Counted from the first letter of the stretch, positions 1 to 7,160 are shown. The stretch is DNA of 23,370 bases from Fidelibacterota bacterium (GCA_024277405.1 JAJRVI010000078.1:1-23370), one strand, 5' to 3'. A program made the numbers and translations. The notes: generated from the letters alone by a model not told the origin.

Positions 1-1208
1 ACCCCGCCATGGTGGCGGAGGTCTTAAGCCGGATGCGCGACCAGTTCTGGTATCTCGTCTACCGCGATCGCAAGTACCGTTTCCAGACCAAACCGAACCT
101 CAACAAGATGCTCCGCGATTTCGAGCTCTCCATCGGCGAGGAGGAGGTAGAAACGGAGCTTTCTTCCCAGCTCGAGGCGGTGGCGGGCCGCCATAAGACC
201 GGGTTCCACCTGGCCGTCCTCCCTGAGGGAAGTTCCGCAGTGATGGACCGGGCGGAGCCGGTTTTGGTGCTTGTGCCGTGGAAAACGGGGGACGAGCGGG
301 CGTGGATGGAGGAGATACTGCGACAGCACGGCGAGATGCCCCGCGTGCACCGCAACGCCTTGGTGTTCGTGGTCCCGGACAGGGCTTTGATCTCGGAGGC
401 AAAAGCCAAGGCACGCAAGCTCCTTGCTCTGAAAGCCCTGAAGGACTCCACCGATTTCAAGACCCTCGAGGCCGAGGAACGCCGGGAGGTGGAAAGGCGC
501 CTCAAAGATCAAGAGGAGACGCTCCAGCAGACCCTCCGCCGGGCCTACTCCCGGGTCTTCCGCCCCCATCCCCCGGACACGGTATCCGAGGTCTCCCCGC
601 GGCGCCGCCGGGAACTGGTCCTGGCCAAGACCATCTCCGAATACGCGTGGGCCCTGCTGAAAGAAGAGGGACAGCTCCTGGAGAAACTCGATCCCAAATA
701 CCTGGTGGAGAAAGTGTGGAAGGAGGGGGTCAGCGAAGAGCTCCCCTACCAGAGACTATGGGAGACCTTCTGGCAGCAACCTGGACTGCCGCTTCTTTTC
801 GGCGAAGAGGTCCTCCGCGAGGCCATCGCCGCGGGGGGAAGCGCCGGGCTCTTCGGCATCGTAAAAAAGGATGCCCACAAGAAGGAGCCGATCCCGCCCT
901 CTCGAGTGGAGGACGTGAAACGGGAAGAGGTCTTATTGGTATCCGGAAGTAAGCTGAAGGAGCTCGAGGGAGCAGAACCCCGGGAGGAAAAGGCAAAGGA
1001 AACTCCTGAGCCTTCCGGCCCGCAGGTCCTCCGCTGTACCACCGAGCTGCGGCACCTTTACCCCCTGCGGGAGCTCTTGGACCAGCTCCAAGGCCTTCCC
1101 GGAAAGTTCACCCTGATAGTGGAAGTGGAGGGAGGACTCCCCGAGGAAAAACGGCGCGAGATCGAAAAGCTTCTGAGCGACTACAGGATAAACTTCGAGC
1201 TGAGATAA
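1..1208 (+). CDS. C-terminal part of a large DUF499-like ATPase (partial, 5' end outside window)
   Basis: The reading frame is open to the left edge, so the first ATG (position 9) is probably internal. About 400 residues are visible. Near the N-terminus, the stretch with YRDRKYRFQTKPNLNKML resembles, from memory, the conserved region late in DUF499 proteins: large AAA-type ATPases found with DUF1156 methylases and helicases in anti-phage islands. Lysine/glutamate-rich helical segments follow (roughly residues 140-190), then a low-complexity charged linker (about 290-340) and a small closing domain ending in LLSDYRINFELR. No Walker motif is visible, as expected if the ATPase core lies upstream. 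GC content is lower than in the following genes. The next gene, sucD, is unrelated. The family call is moderate; an unrelated large helical protein is the alternative. Confidence 0.5.
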   Translation, partial: PAMVAEVLSRMRDQFWYLVYRDRKYRFQTKPNLNKMLRDFELSIGEEEVETELSSQLEAVAGRHKTGFHLAVLPEGSSAVMDRAEPVLVLVPWKTGDERAWMEEILRQHGEMPRVHRNALVFVVPDRALISEAKAKARKLLALKALKDSTDFKTLEAEERREVERRLKDQEETLQQTLRRAYSRVFRPHPPDTVSEVSPRRRRELVLAKTISEYAWALLKEEGQLLEKLDPKYLVEKVWKEGVSEELPYQRLWETFWQQPGLPLLFGEEVLREAIAAGGSAGLFGIVKKDAHKKEPIPPSRVEDVKREEVLLVSGSKLKELEGAEPREEKAKETPEPSGPQVLRCTTELRHLYPLRELLDQLQGLPGKFTLIVEVEGGLPEEKRREIEKLLSDYRINFELR

Positions 1209-1391
1209 ATGCTTGAAAAAAACCGGTGGTGGGCTTCGGTATCCCCTTTGGCGACCACCCCACCGGGATCCAGCGGGTGGAGTTCGCCCGCGGTCGGAAC
1301 CCGCGCCCGGAGGAAGCGCACAGTCACCACGTTGAGGACCCCCGAATCCGGCGGTAGCCGCTACAATGCAACCGCACGGAAAGGGGGAAAG
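1209..1391 (+). other. 183-base intergenic leader region upstream of sucD
   Basis: This gap carries no convincing gene. A -10-like TACAAT lies at 1362-1367, 24 bases before the sucD start, but no -35 box is found at the right spacing. An imperfect inverted repeat (CCGGTGG at 1223-1229, CCACCGG at 1260-1266) lacks a T-tract and is a poor terminator. A 43-codon frame from GTG 1226 to TAG 1357 is open but has no SD and no recognisable family, and is probably chance in GC-rich DNA. Confidence 0.4.
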
Positions 1392-2267
1392 TTGGCGATC
1401 CTGGTCGATAGTAACACGCGGCTCCTGGTTCAGGGGATCACCGGAAGCGAAGGCTCCTTTCACACCAAGAGGATGCTCGAGTACGGCACCAAGGTCGTGG
1501 CCGGGGTCACCCCGGGGAAGGGGGGGCAGGAGGTGGAGGGAGTCCCGGTCTACGACTCCGTGGACGAGGCCCTCCGAGAACATCCCAAGATAAACGCCTC
1601 CATCGTGTTCGTCCCCGCCCGGTTCGCCCCGGACGCGATCCTCGAGGCGGCCGACGCCCGCATCCCCCTGATCGTGACGATCACCGAGGGGATCCCAGTG
1701 CACGAGATGCTCAGGGTCTACCACCTCCTCAAGCTCTACGGCGTCAGGCTCATCGGCCCGAACTGTCCGGGGGTGATCTCGCCGGGGAAGTGCAAGGTGG
1801 GGATCATGCCCGGGGAGGTCTTCACCCCCGGCCCGGTGGGGATCGTCTCCCGCTCGGGGACCCTCACCTACGAGATCGCCTCACACCTTTCCCGGGCCGG
1901 GATCGGCCAGTCCACCGTGGTGGGGATCGGGGGTGACCCCATCATCGGGAGCTCCTTCGTGGACATCCTGGAGCTCTTCGCGCGGGATCCCGTCACCGAG
2001 CTCGTGGTGTTGGTGGGGGAGATCGGGGGGACGGCGGAGGAGGAGGCGGCCCGGTTCGCCGCCGAACGGCTGGGGAAGCCCATGGTGGCCTACATCGCCG
2101 GTTTCTCCGCGCCCCCGGGGAAGCGCATGGGCCATGCGGGGGCGATCATCTCCGGGAGTGAGGGCACGGCCGAGGCCAAGGCCAAAGCCTTGGAATCCCG
2201 CGGGATCCCCGTGGCCCGCACCCCCGCACAGGTGGCCGAGCTCGTGACCAGGCTGTTGAAGCCCTGA
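1392..2267 (+). CDS. sucD: Succinate--CoA ligase (ADP/GDP-forming) alpha subunit
   Basis: The alpha subunit of succinyl-CoA synthetase interconverts succinyl-CoA and succinate with substrate-level phosphorylation, using a phosphohistidine intermediate. The N-terminus (AILVDSNTRLLVQGITGSEG) is the typical CoA-binding Rossmann start, GPNCPGVI and RSGTLTYE are conserved, and the active-site histidine is in GHAGAI near the C-terminus. The frame is open from 1209, but the 61 residues before the family start look non-coding. I place the start at TTG 1392, preceded by GGAAAGGGGG (1378-1387); this gives 291 residues, the usual family length. The beta-subunit gene sucC normally lies directly upstream, but here the upstream gene is a DUF499-like fragment. 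sucC must therefore lie elsewhere, or the subunit works with another beta-like partner. Confidence 0.93.
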   Translation: MAILVDSNTRLLVQGITGSEGSFHTKRMLEYGTKVVAGVTPGKGGQEVEGVPVYDSVDEALREHPKINASIVFVPARFAPDAILEAADARIPLIVTITEGIPVHEMLRVYHLLKLYGVRLIGPNCPGVISPGKCKVGIMPGEVFTPGPVGIVSRSGTLTYEIASHLSRAGIGQSTVVGIGGDPIIGSSFVDILELFARDPVTELVVLVGEIGGTAEEEAARFAAERLGKPMVAYIAGFSAPPGKRMGHAGAIISGSEGTAEAKAKALESRGIPVARTPAQVAELVTRLLKP

Positions 2268-2280
2268 AATCTCGATCCGG

Positions 2281-2310
2281 TTGCCGGCGGGGGCGTAGCG
2301 ACAATAAAAT
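2281..2310 (+). promoter_or_regulatory. Predicted promoter of the peptide-type ABC operon
   Basis: TTGCCG (2281-2286) and TAAAAT (2305-2310) are separated by 18 bases, matching sigma-70 boxes at 4/6 and 5/6. It lies just after the sucD stop and leaves a leader of about 70 bases before the ATG at 2390. A TTTCGAA palindrome core (2313-2319) follows the -10 box directly. Confidence 0.5.
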
Positions 2311-2389
2311 GCTTTTCGAACCCAAGTGAAGGGGGTGATAGCGGCAGGAGATCGTGGGCGGACAAGTTGGGGCACAAAGGAGGTGTGAG

Positions 2390-3994
2390 ATGCGGAGGTT
2401 TGCGGTTCTCGCGTTGATCGTATGTTTAGGGACCTTTGGGGCCTTCGGAGCGGGGAAATTCCTGCGCATAGCCTTCGACGCCGCCGATCTCAAGACCCTG
2501 GATCCCCACCTCGCCGCCGCCACCATGGACCGGGCCGTGGTGGACATGGTCTTCAACGGTCTCGTGCGTTACAAGCCCGGCGATATCAGCGCCCCGTTCG
2601 AGCCGGACCTCGCCACGAGCTGGGAGGTCTCCGAGGACGGCTTGACCTGGACCTTCCACCTGCGCCCAGGGGTTTATTTCCACCCCTTCGAGGGGTACCC
2701 AGACGGGTACGAGCTCACCTCCGAGGACGTGGTTTACTCGCTCCAGAAAGCCGCCGATCCCGGGCGCTCCGCCTACGCCGGCGAGTACACGGGGATGACC
2801 TTCGTGGCGGTGGATAAGTACACCGTCCAGGTGAAGCTGGAGAAGCCCCTCCCGCCCAGCCTCATGCTCCCCAAGTTCGCCGACTACGCGGGCGGCTTCA
2901 TCGTGTCCAAGAAGGCCGTTGAGGCCCTCGGGGACGAGGGTTTCCGCACCCACCCGGTGGGGACAGGCCCCTTCATGTTCAAGGAATACTCGCCCTTGGA
3001 GAAAGTGGTCCTCGTCGCGAACCCTCGTTATTTCCGAGGAAAGCCGAAGCTCGACGGGGTGATCGTCTACTACATGCCCAGCCTCTCGGCCCGAGAGGCG
3101 GCCCTGGAGACGGGCCAGGTGGACATCATCGAGGGCCCACCGGAGCAGCCATGGGTGGAGAAGATGAGGGCGAAGCCCGGGGTGGTGGTGGACACCTTCG
3201 GCCCCGGTGAGTGCGCGGTGCTGCACTTCAACATGTCCAAGCCCCCGTTCGACAAGCTCCTCATACGCGAGGCGGTGGCCTACGCATTGGACCGCGAGGA
3301 ACTCCTCTACACCGTGGGACCTGATATCGCCGACCCTCTGTGTTCGCCCGTGCCGCCGCTTCTCCCGGGCGGACTCACGTGCGATGAGGTTGGGCCGCTC
3401 CGCTACGATGTGGACAGGGCCAAGGCCAAGGAGCTCCTCGCGAAGGCCGGCTATCCGGACGGCTTCTCCATCGAGGTGGTGATCTCGGAGCGGGCGGAGT
3501 ACCTGATACCGATGCAGAACATCCAGGCCCAACTCGCGGAGATCGGGATCGACGTGAAGCTCAAGGTGGTCGACCACTCCTCGATGCACACCTTGATCCG
3601 CCAGGACGTGAACCCGATGGTCCTTTACGTGGCCTGGAGGCCCAACGCCGATGTATTCCTCACCCGTTTCTATCACTCCTATTCCATCGTGGTCACCGGG
3701 AAGAAGCCCGACACCAACTTCTCCCACCTCGGGGGCGTGGACGCTGACGGCGACGGGGTCATCGAGACCATAGATCCGTTGATCGAGGCCGCCCGCACCG
3801 AGCTCGATTCCGAGAGGCAGGTCGCGCTTTGGAAGGAGGCCTGCGAGGATATCCTGACCCTTGTGGCTGCTTACCCGCTTTACATCAAGAAGTTCGTCTA
3901 TGCCCGTAATCCGAAGGTCGATTACGGCTACGAACTCAAATCCACCCTCGCCCTTTACCCCCAGATAAACGAGCTCACCGACATCGCGGGATGA
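2390..3994 (+). CDS. ABC transporter substrate-binding protein, family 5 (peptide/nickel class)
   Basis: This is the secreted or membrane-anchored receptor of a DppA/OppA-class importer. An N-terminal Sec signal (MRRFAVLALIVCLG...) ends near residue 21 at AFGA/GK, with no clear lipobox. SBP_bac_5 hallmarks follow: LKTLDPHLA, PDLATSWEVSEDGLTWTF, the SEDVVYSLQKA region, and GTGPFMFKEYSPLEKVVLVA. The ATG at 2390 has a near-perfect SD (AAAGGAGGTG, 2376-2385); the in-frame codon at 2354 would add 12 residues before the signal peptide and is rejected. The length of 534 residues is normal. Residues 451-462 (DADGDGVIETID) form a canonical EF-hand-type calcium loop, unusual here. The gene heads an operon with two permeases. 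The substrate (peptide, sugar oligomer or metal chelate) cannot be read from sequence. Confidence 0.93.
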   Translation: MRRFAVLALIVCLGTFGAFGAGKFLRIAFDAADLKTLDPHLAAATMDRAVVDMVFNGLVRYKPGDISAPFEPDLATSWEVSEDGLTWTFHLRPGVYFHPFEGYPDGYELTSEDVVYSLQKAADPGRSAYAGEYTGMTFVAVDKYTVQVKLEKPLPPSLMLPKFADYAGGFIVSKKAVEALGDEGFRTHPVGTGPFMFKEYSPLEKVVLVANPRYFRGKPKLDGVIVYYMPSLSAREAALETGQVDIIEGPPEQPWVEKMRAKPGVVVDTFGPGECAVLHFNMSKPPFDKLLIREAVAYALDREELLYTVGPDIADPLCSPVPPLLPGGLTCDEVGPLRYDVDRAKAKELLAKAGYPDGFSIEVVISERAEYLIPMQNIQAQLAEIGIDVKLKVVDHSSMHTLIRQDVNPMVLYVAWRPNADVFLTRFYHSYSIVVTGKKPDTNFSHLGGVDADGDGVIETIDPLIEAARTELDSERQVALWKEACEDILTLVAAYPLYIKKFVYARNPKVDYGYELKSTLALYPQINELTDIAG

Positions 3995-4009
3995 GGGAGG
4001 ACGCGGGCA

Positions 4010-4042
4010 GGGGGCGGGCACGGACCCGCCCCCTTATTCTTT
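4010..4042 (+). terminator. Strong hairpin with T-rich tail between binding-protein and permease genes
   Basis: A perfect 9-bp GC stem (GGGGGCGGG 4010-4018 with CCCGCCCCC 4025-4033), a 6-base loop and TTATTCTTT (4034-4042) form an intrinsic terminator. It lies 15 bases after the binding-protein stop and 8 bases before the permease ATG. It is probably partial, letting the receptor be made in excess over the membrane subunits or stabilising the upstream transcript end. Confidence 0.72.
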
Positions 4043-4050
4043 AATCCACC

Positions 4051-4992
4051 ATGTTCGCCTACGCGGTGCGGCGGATCCTGATCTCGATCCCCATCCTCCT
4101 CATCGTCCTCACCATCGTCTTCATCCTGGTGCGGGTGGCGCCCGGGGACCCGGCACGGGCGATCCTGGGGGACTACGCCTCCCAGGAGGCGGTGGACGCC
4201 CTGCGCAAGCGGATGGGCCTCGATAAGCCCCTGTGGGAACAATATCTGGAGTTCCTGTGGGGCCTGGCACGGGGGGACCTGGGACGTTCCCTCATAAGCG
4301 GGGTCCCGGTGGCGAAACAGGTGGCCTACGCCCTCCCCTATACCCTGGAGCTGACCTTCACGGGGATCCTGATCGGGGTGATCCTCGGGGTCCCGCTGGG
4401 GGTGTACACGGCCCTCAAGCGCAACCGCCTCCCGGACTACCTCGGCCGGACCCTCTCGTTGGCCGGGCTCTCCTTCCCCTCGTTCTATCTGGGCATCCTG
4501 CTCATGCTTCTCTTCGCGGTCAAACTGCGGCTGTTTCCCACGATGGGAGGGGGAACGCCCGGGGATCCGGTGGATCGGCTCCGACACCTGTTCCTCCCCG
4601 CCCTCACCCTGGGGTTGATCATGACCGCCTACATCACGCGGATGTCCCGCTCGGCGATGTTGAACGTCCTGAACGAGGATTACGTGCGCACCGCCCGGGC
4701 GAAGGGATTACATGAGGCGGGCGTCGTCTTTCGCCACGCCCTGAAAAACGCCCTCATCCCCATCATCTCCGTGGTGGGGGTTTACTCCGTCGTCCTCATC
4801 GGCGGCTCCATCATGGTCGAGATCGTGTTCTCCCGGCCGGGACTGGGGAAGCTGATGGTGGGAGCGATGATGCAACGCGATTACATCGCGCTCCAATCCA
4901 TCATGGTGATCTACGCGGGCTTCGTCATCGTCCTCAACCTCCTCACCGACCTCTCCTACGGGCTGGTCGACCCCCGGGTGAGGTACCGATGA
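4051..4992 (+). CDS. ABC transporter permease, DppB class
   Basis: Inner-membrane subunit of the peptide/nickel-class importer (313 residues). The start MFAYAVRRILISIPILLIVL, with RR before the first helix, is typical of DppB/OppB. It is followed by APGDPARAILG, the periplasmic segment with MGLDKPLWEQY, about six hydrophobic helices and the cytoplasmic EAA coupling loop (DYVRTARAKGLHEAGVVFRH). The family start fits ATG 4051 exactly, yet the bases before it (TTATTCTTTAATCCACC) hold no SD. Translation may depend on read-through, leaderless initiation (a TATTCT box lies 10 bases before the ATG) or low efficiency. It overlaps the next permease gene by 4 bases (ATGA). Confidence 0.95.
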   Translation: MFAYAVRRILISIPILLIVLTIVFILVRVAPGDPARAILGDYASQEAVDALRKRMGLDKPLWEQYLEFLWGLARGDLGRSLISGVPVAKQVAYALPYTLELTFTGILIGVILGVPLGVYTALKRNRLPDYLGRTLSLAGLSFPSFYLGILLMLLFAVKLRLFPTMGGGTPGDPVDRLRHLFLPALTLGLIMTAYITRMSRSAMLNVLNEDYVRTARAKGLHEAGVVFRHALKNALIPIISVVGVYSVVLIGGSIMVEIVFSRPGLGKLMVGAMMQRDYIALQSIMVIYAGFVIVLNLLTDLSYGLVDPRVRYR

Positions 4993-5888
4993 GACCCCGG
5001 AAGACACGGCGGATATGGAAAGGAGGGGAGAACACCCCCGACTCGAGCATCACCCCCCGCCAGCGCATCCTGCGCACCTTCCTCAAGAACCGCACCGCGG
5101 TCATCGGGGCCGTGATCGCCGTGTGCGTAGCCGGGGTGGCGATCTTCTCCCCCCTCATCGCCCCCTACAGCCCGGTCCGCCAGAACGTGCGGTACCGCTT
5201 CCAGCCGCCCCAGGGGGCACATATCTTCGGCACCGATTTCTACGGCAGGGACGTATTCTCCAGGGTGATCTACGGAGCACGGATCTCGCTCCTCGTGGGG
5301 ACAAGCTCGGTTCTCCTGGGGATGGTGTTGGGGACGGCCATGGGGATGGTGGCGGCCTACCGGGGCGGGCGGTTGGAGACCCTCATCATGCGGGCGGTGG
5401 ACGTGATGATGTCCTTCCCGGACGAGGTATTGGGCATCATGATCATGGTGGCCCTGGGCTCGGGGCTCTTCAACCTGATCCTCGCCATCGCCATCCTCAT
5501 GGCGCCCCGATTCGCTCGGCTCGCATATGGCCCTACCCTCGCCCTCAGGGAACGGGATTACGTGGACGCCGCCCGGGCGGTGGGGTGCAGCGATATCCGG
5601 GTCCTCTTCCGTCACATCCTCCCCAACATCTTCGGCGAGGTCCTGGTGATGAGCACCCTTTGGACCGCCACCGCCATTCGCCTCGAGGCCAACCTCAGCT
5701 TCCTCGGACTGGGCGTGTCCCCGCCCACCCCTACCTGGGGGAACATGATCCGCACGGGGCTCGACCACCTGACCGATGCGTGGTGGGTATCGGTCTTCCC
5801 CGGCGCGGCGATCCTGGTGACGGTCCTCGCGTTCAACATGTTGGGGGACGGGCTCCGGGATATCGCGGATCCGAAGCTCAGAACCTAG
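4989..5888 (+). CDS. ABC transporter permease, DppC class
   Basis: Second inner-membrane subunit (299 residues). A cytoplasmic N-terminal tail with FLKNRTAVIGAVI precedes the first helix. The DppC signature HIFGTDFYGRDVFSRVIYGA follows, then the EAA loop (RDYVDAARAVGCSDIRVLFR) and the final helices with SFLGLGVSPPTPTWGNMI. The ATG overlaps the dppB-type stop (ATGA at 4989-4992), so the two subunits are translationally coupled. The operon ends here. The two ATPase genes (DppD/DppF type) that normally follow are absent, and the next gene is convergent. The energising subunits must be encoded elsewhere. Confidence 0.95.
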   Translation: MRPRKTRRIWKGGENTPDSSITPRQRILRTFLKNRTAVIGAVIAVCVAGVAIFSPLIAPYSPVRQNVRYRFQPPQGAHIFGTDFYGRDVFSRVIYGARISLLVGTSSVLLGMVLGTAMGMVAAYRGGRLETLIMRAVDVMMSFPDEVLGIMIMVALGSGLFNLILAIAILMAPRFARLAYGPTLALRERDYVDAARAVGCSDIRVLFRHILPNIFGEVLVMSTLWTATAIRLEANLSFLGLGVSPPTPTWGNMIRTGLDHLTDAWWVSVFPGAAILVTVLAFNMLGDGLRDIADPKLRT

Positions 5889-5897
5889 ATCGTCGGG

Positions 5898-6899
5898 TCA
5901 GGCGGGGGGAGCCGTCGTCCTCCGGACGACGAGACGGGGTTTGAGGACCTTCCTCAAGCGCTTGCGGCGCTTCCCCTCCAGGACGTCGATCAGCCACTCC
6001 GCCGCGAGGTACCCCATTCGGTAGGTGGGCTGGGCCACGGTGGTGAGCTCGATGAGGGGCAGGGAGGCGTAGGCGATGTCGTCGAATCCCACCACGGAGA
6101 GTGCCCCGGGCACCTCTATGCCCAGCTTGTGCGCCGCCACCAGGACACCGAGCGCGATGAGGTCGTTCGCGGCGAAGATCGCCGTGGGCCGGCGCCGGCG
6201 CCCGAGAAGCTCCCGCGCCGCCCGCTCCCCACCTTCCCACGTGAACTCCGTGTGCTTCACCCATGAGCGGGGGACCCGGAGGCCGTGCTCCGCGAGGACC
6301 TCCGCGAAGGCGGCGGCCCGGACGTGGCCGGGTTCGGTCCCTTTGGGGCCGCTGATGCAGGCTATCCTCGTGTGCCCCAGGGATATCAGGTGTTCCACCG
6401 CGAGGCGCGCCCCCAAGCGGTCGTCCACGATCACGTAGGGGGCATCCACCGTCTTCGAGATGCGCGAGACGAGCACGAACGGCATCCGCCCCCGCTGGAG
6501 CTCGAGGAGGAAGGGATCCTCCAGGGCCACGGAGGTGATGATCTGCCCGTCCACGCGCTTCCGGCGCAGGAGGAGGCCGTAGTCGCGTTCCCGCCGGGGA
6601 TCGTCCCCGGTGTTGCACAGGATCACCCCGTAGCCCCGGGCCTGGGCCATGTCCTCCACCCCTTTGGCGATCTCCGCGAAGAAGGGGTTGGTGATGTCGG
6701 ATACGATGAGGCCCAGGGCTCGGCTCTTGCCCTTGACGAGGCTGCGGGCGAGCTCGTTCCGTTCGTACCCCAGCTCCGCGGCGAGCCGCTTGATCCTGTC
6801 CTTGGTGCTCTGCTTGATGAGGGGGGAGTCGTTGAGGGCCCGGGAGACGGTGGAAGGCGAGACCCCAGCGGCCTTGGCGATGTCCTTGATGGTGACCAT
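5898..6899 (-). CDS. LacI/GalR-family transcriptional regulator
   Basis: A one-component regulator that binds operator DNA as a dimer or tetramer and responds to a small effector, usually a sugar or nucleoside. The N-terminal helix-turn-helix with TIKDIAKAAGVSPSTVSRAL (about residues 3-22) is classic, followed by the hinge region (YERNELARSLVKGKS) and a periplasmic-binding-like effector domain with LGLIVSDITNPFFAEIAKG and VVGFDDIAYA. I choose ATG 6899 (333 residues) over GTG 6908, because the predicted -10 box (6910-6915) would overlap or abut the GTG codon. It is convergent with the peptide-type ABC operon (9-base gap) and divergent from tRNA-Ile. Its target and effector are unknown; adjacency suggests, but does not show, control of the ABC operon. 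Confidence 0.94.
   Translation of the reverse strand: MVTIKDIAKAAGVSPSTVSRALNDSPLIKQSTKDRIKRLAAELGYERNELARSLVKGKSRALGLIVSDITNPFFAEIAKGVEDMAQARGYGVILCNTGDDPRRERDYGLLLRRKRVDGQIITSVALEDPFLLELQRGRMPFVLVSRISKTVDAPYVIVDDRLGARLAVEHLISLGHTRIACISGPKGTEPGHVRAAAFAEVLAEHGLRVPRSWVKHTEFTWEGGERAARELLGRRRRPTAIFAANDLIALGVLVAAHKLGIEVPGALSVVGFDDIAYASLPLIELTTVAQPTYRMGYLAAEWLIDVLEGKRRKRLRKVLKPRLVVRRTTAPPA
5913..5931. other. Perfect inverted repeat at the convergent 3' ends
   Basis: CGTCGTCC (5913-5920), a 3-base loop and GGACGACG (5924-5931) form an 8-bp hairpin inside the last codons of the LacI-family gene, 25 bases after the permease stop. There is no T-tract on either strand. It may help end transcription or stabilise the 3' ends, but it could also be chance in GC-rich coding DNA. 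Confidence 0.35.
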
Positions 6900-6909
6900 A
6901 GCGACCACA

Positions 6910-6937
6910 ATTAACGGCCAAATTTTTCCATTGTCAA
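6910..6937 (-). promoter_or_regulatory. Predicted promoter of the LacI-family gene
   Basis: On the minus strand a consensus TTGACA (complement 6932-6937) is followed after 16 bases by GTTAAT (complement 6910-6915). The transcription start would fall around 6902-6904, leaving about 4 bases before ATG 6899 and no SD, so the transcript is probably leaderless or nearly so. Confidence 0.55.
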
Positions 6938-6983
6938 GTCCGTGCCCCGGGCGGAAGCGGGCAAGGGGCGTGAATAGCCGAGC

Positions 6984-7012
6984 TTGACCCGGATTTTCGT
7001 GAGGGCTATATT
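6984..7012 (+). promoter_or_regulatory. Predicted promoter of the tRNA-Ile gene
   Basis: TTGACC (6984-6989) and TATATT (7007-7012) are separated by exactly 17 bases. The start site would be about 7019, five bases before the mature tRNA. This is the best-matching sigma-70-type promoter seen in the window. Confidence 0.75.
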
Positions 7013-7023
7013 TGGAAACGGTT

Positions 7024-7100
7024 GGGTCCGTAGCTCAGGTGGTCAGAGCGCACGCCTGATAAGCGTGAGGTCCCTGGTTCGACTCCAGGCGGGCCCACCA
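7024..7100 (+). tRNA. tRNA-Ile (anticodon GAU)
   Basis: The complete 77-base cloverleaf includes an encoded CCA. Acceptor stem GGGTCCG (7024-7030) pairs with CGGGCCC (7090-7096) with one G-U pair. The D-arm is GCTC/GAGC (7033-7036, 7046-7049). The anticodon stem CACGC/GCGTG (7051-7055, 7063-7067) holds loop CTGATAA with anticodon GAT at 7058-7060. The variable loop is AGGTC, and the T-arm CCTGG/CCAGG encloses TTCGACT (7078-7084). The discriminator is A7097. It is a stand-alone tRNA, not in an rRNA spacer. Its 3' end (CCCACC, 7094-7099) can also pair with GGTGGG at 7105-7110. Confidence 0.97.
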
Positions 7101-7131
7101 GCGAGGTGGGGAGCGGTCGGGAATTTAACGT

Positions 7132-7137
7132 TATCAT
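7132..7137 (+). promoter_or_regulatory. Possible -10 box for the NYN-domain gene
   Basis: TATCAT matches the -10 consensus at 5/6 and lies 23 bases before the ATG at 7161. No good -35 box is seen at the right distance, and no terminator separates it from the tRNA, so the gene might instead be read from the tRNA promoter. Confidence 0.35.
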
Positions 7138-7160
7138 ATTTTTCCAAAGGAGGTTTGAAA

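Noticed and set aside
1209..1391. In-frame N-terminal extension of SucD from ATG 1209, and a 43-codon frame from GTG 1226
   Set aside because: The extension has a non-protein-like composition and no SD, and exceeds the family length. The short frame has no SD and no recognisable similarity.
2426..4021. A 531-codon open frame antisense to the peptide-binding-protein gene
   Set aside because: It mirrors a clear family 5 binding protein, is rich in H, G, E, V and R as GC-rich antisense frames are, and has no recognisable domain.
6900..6908. GTG at 6908 as start of the LacI-family gene
   Set aside because: The predicted -10 box (6910-6915) would leave no transcribed base before it; ATG 6899 fits the family start better.
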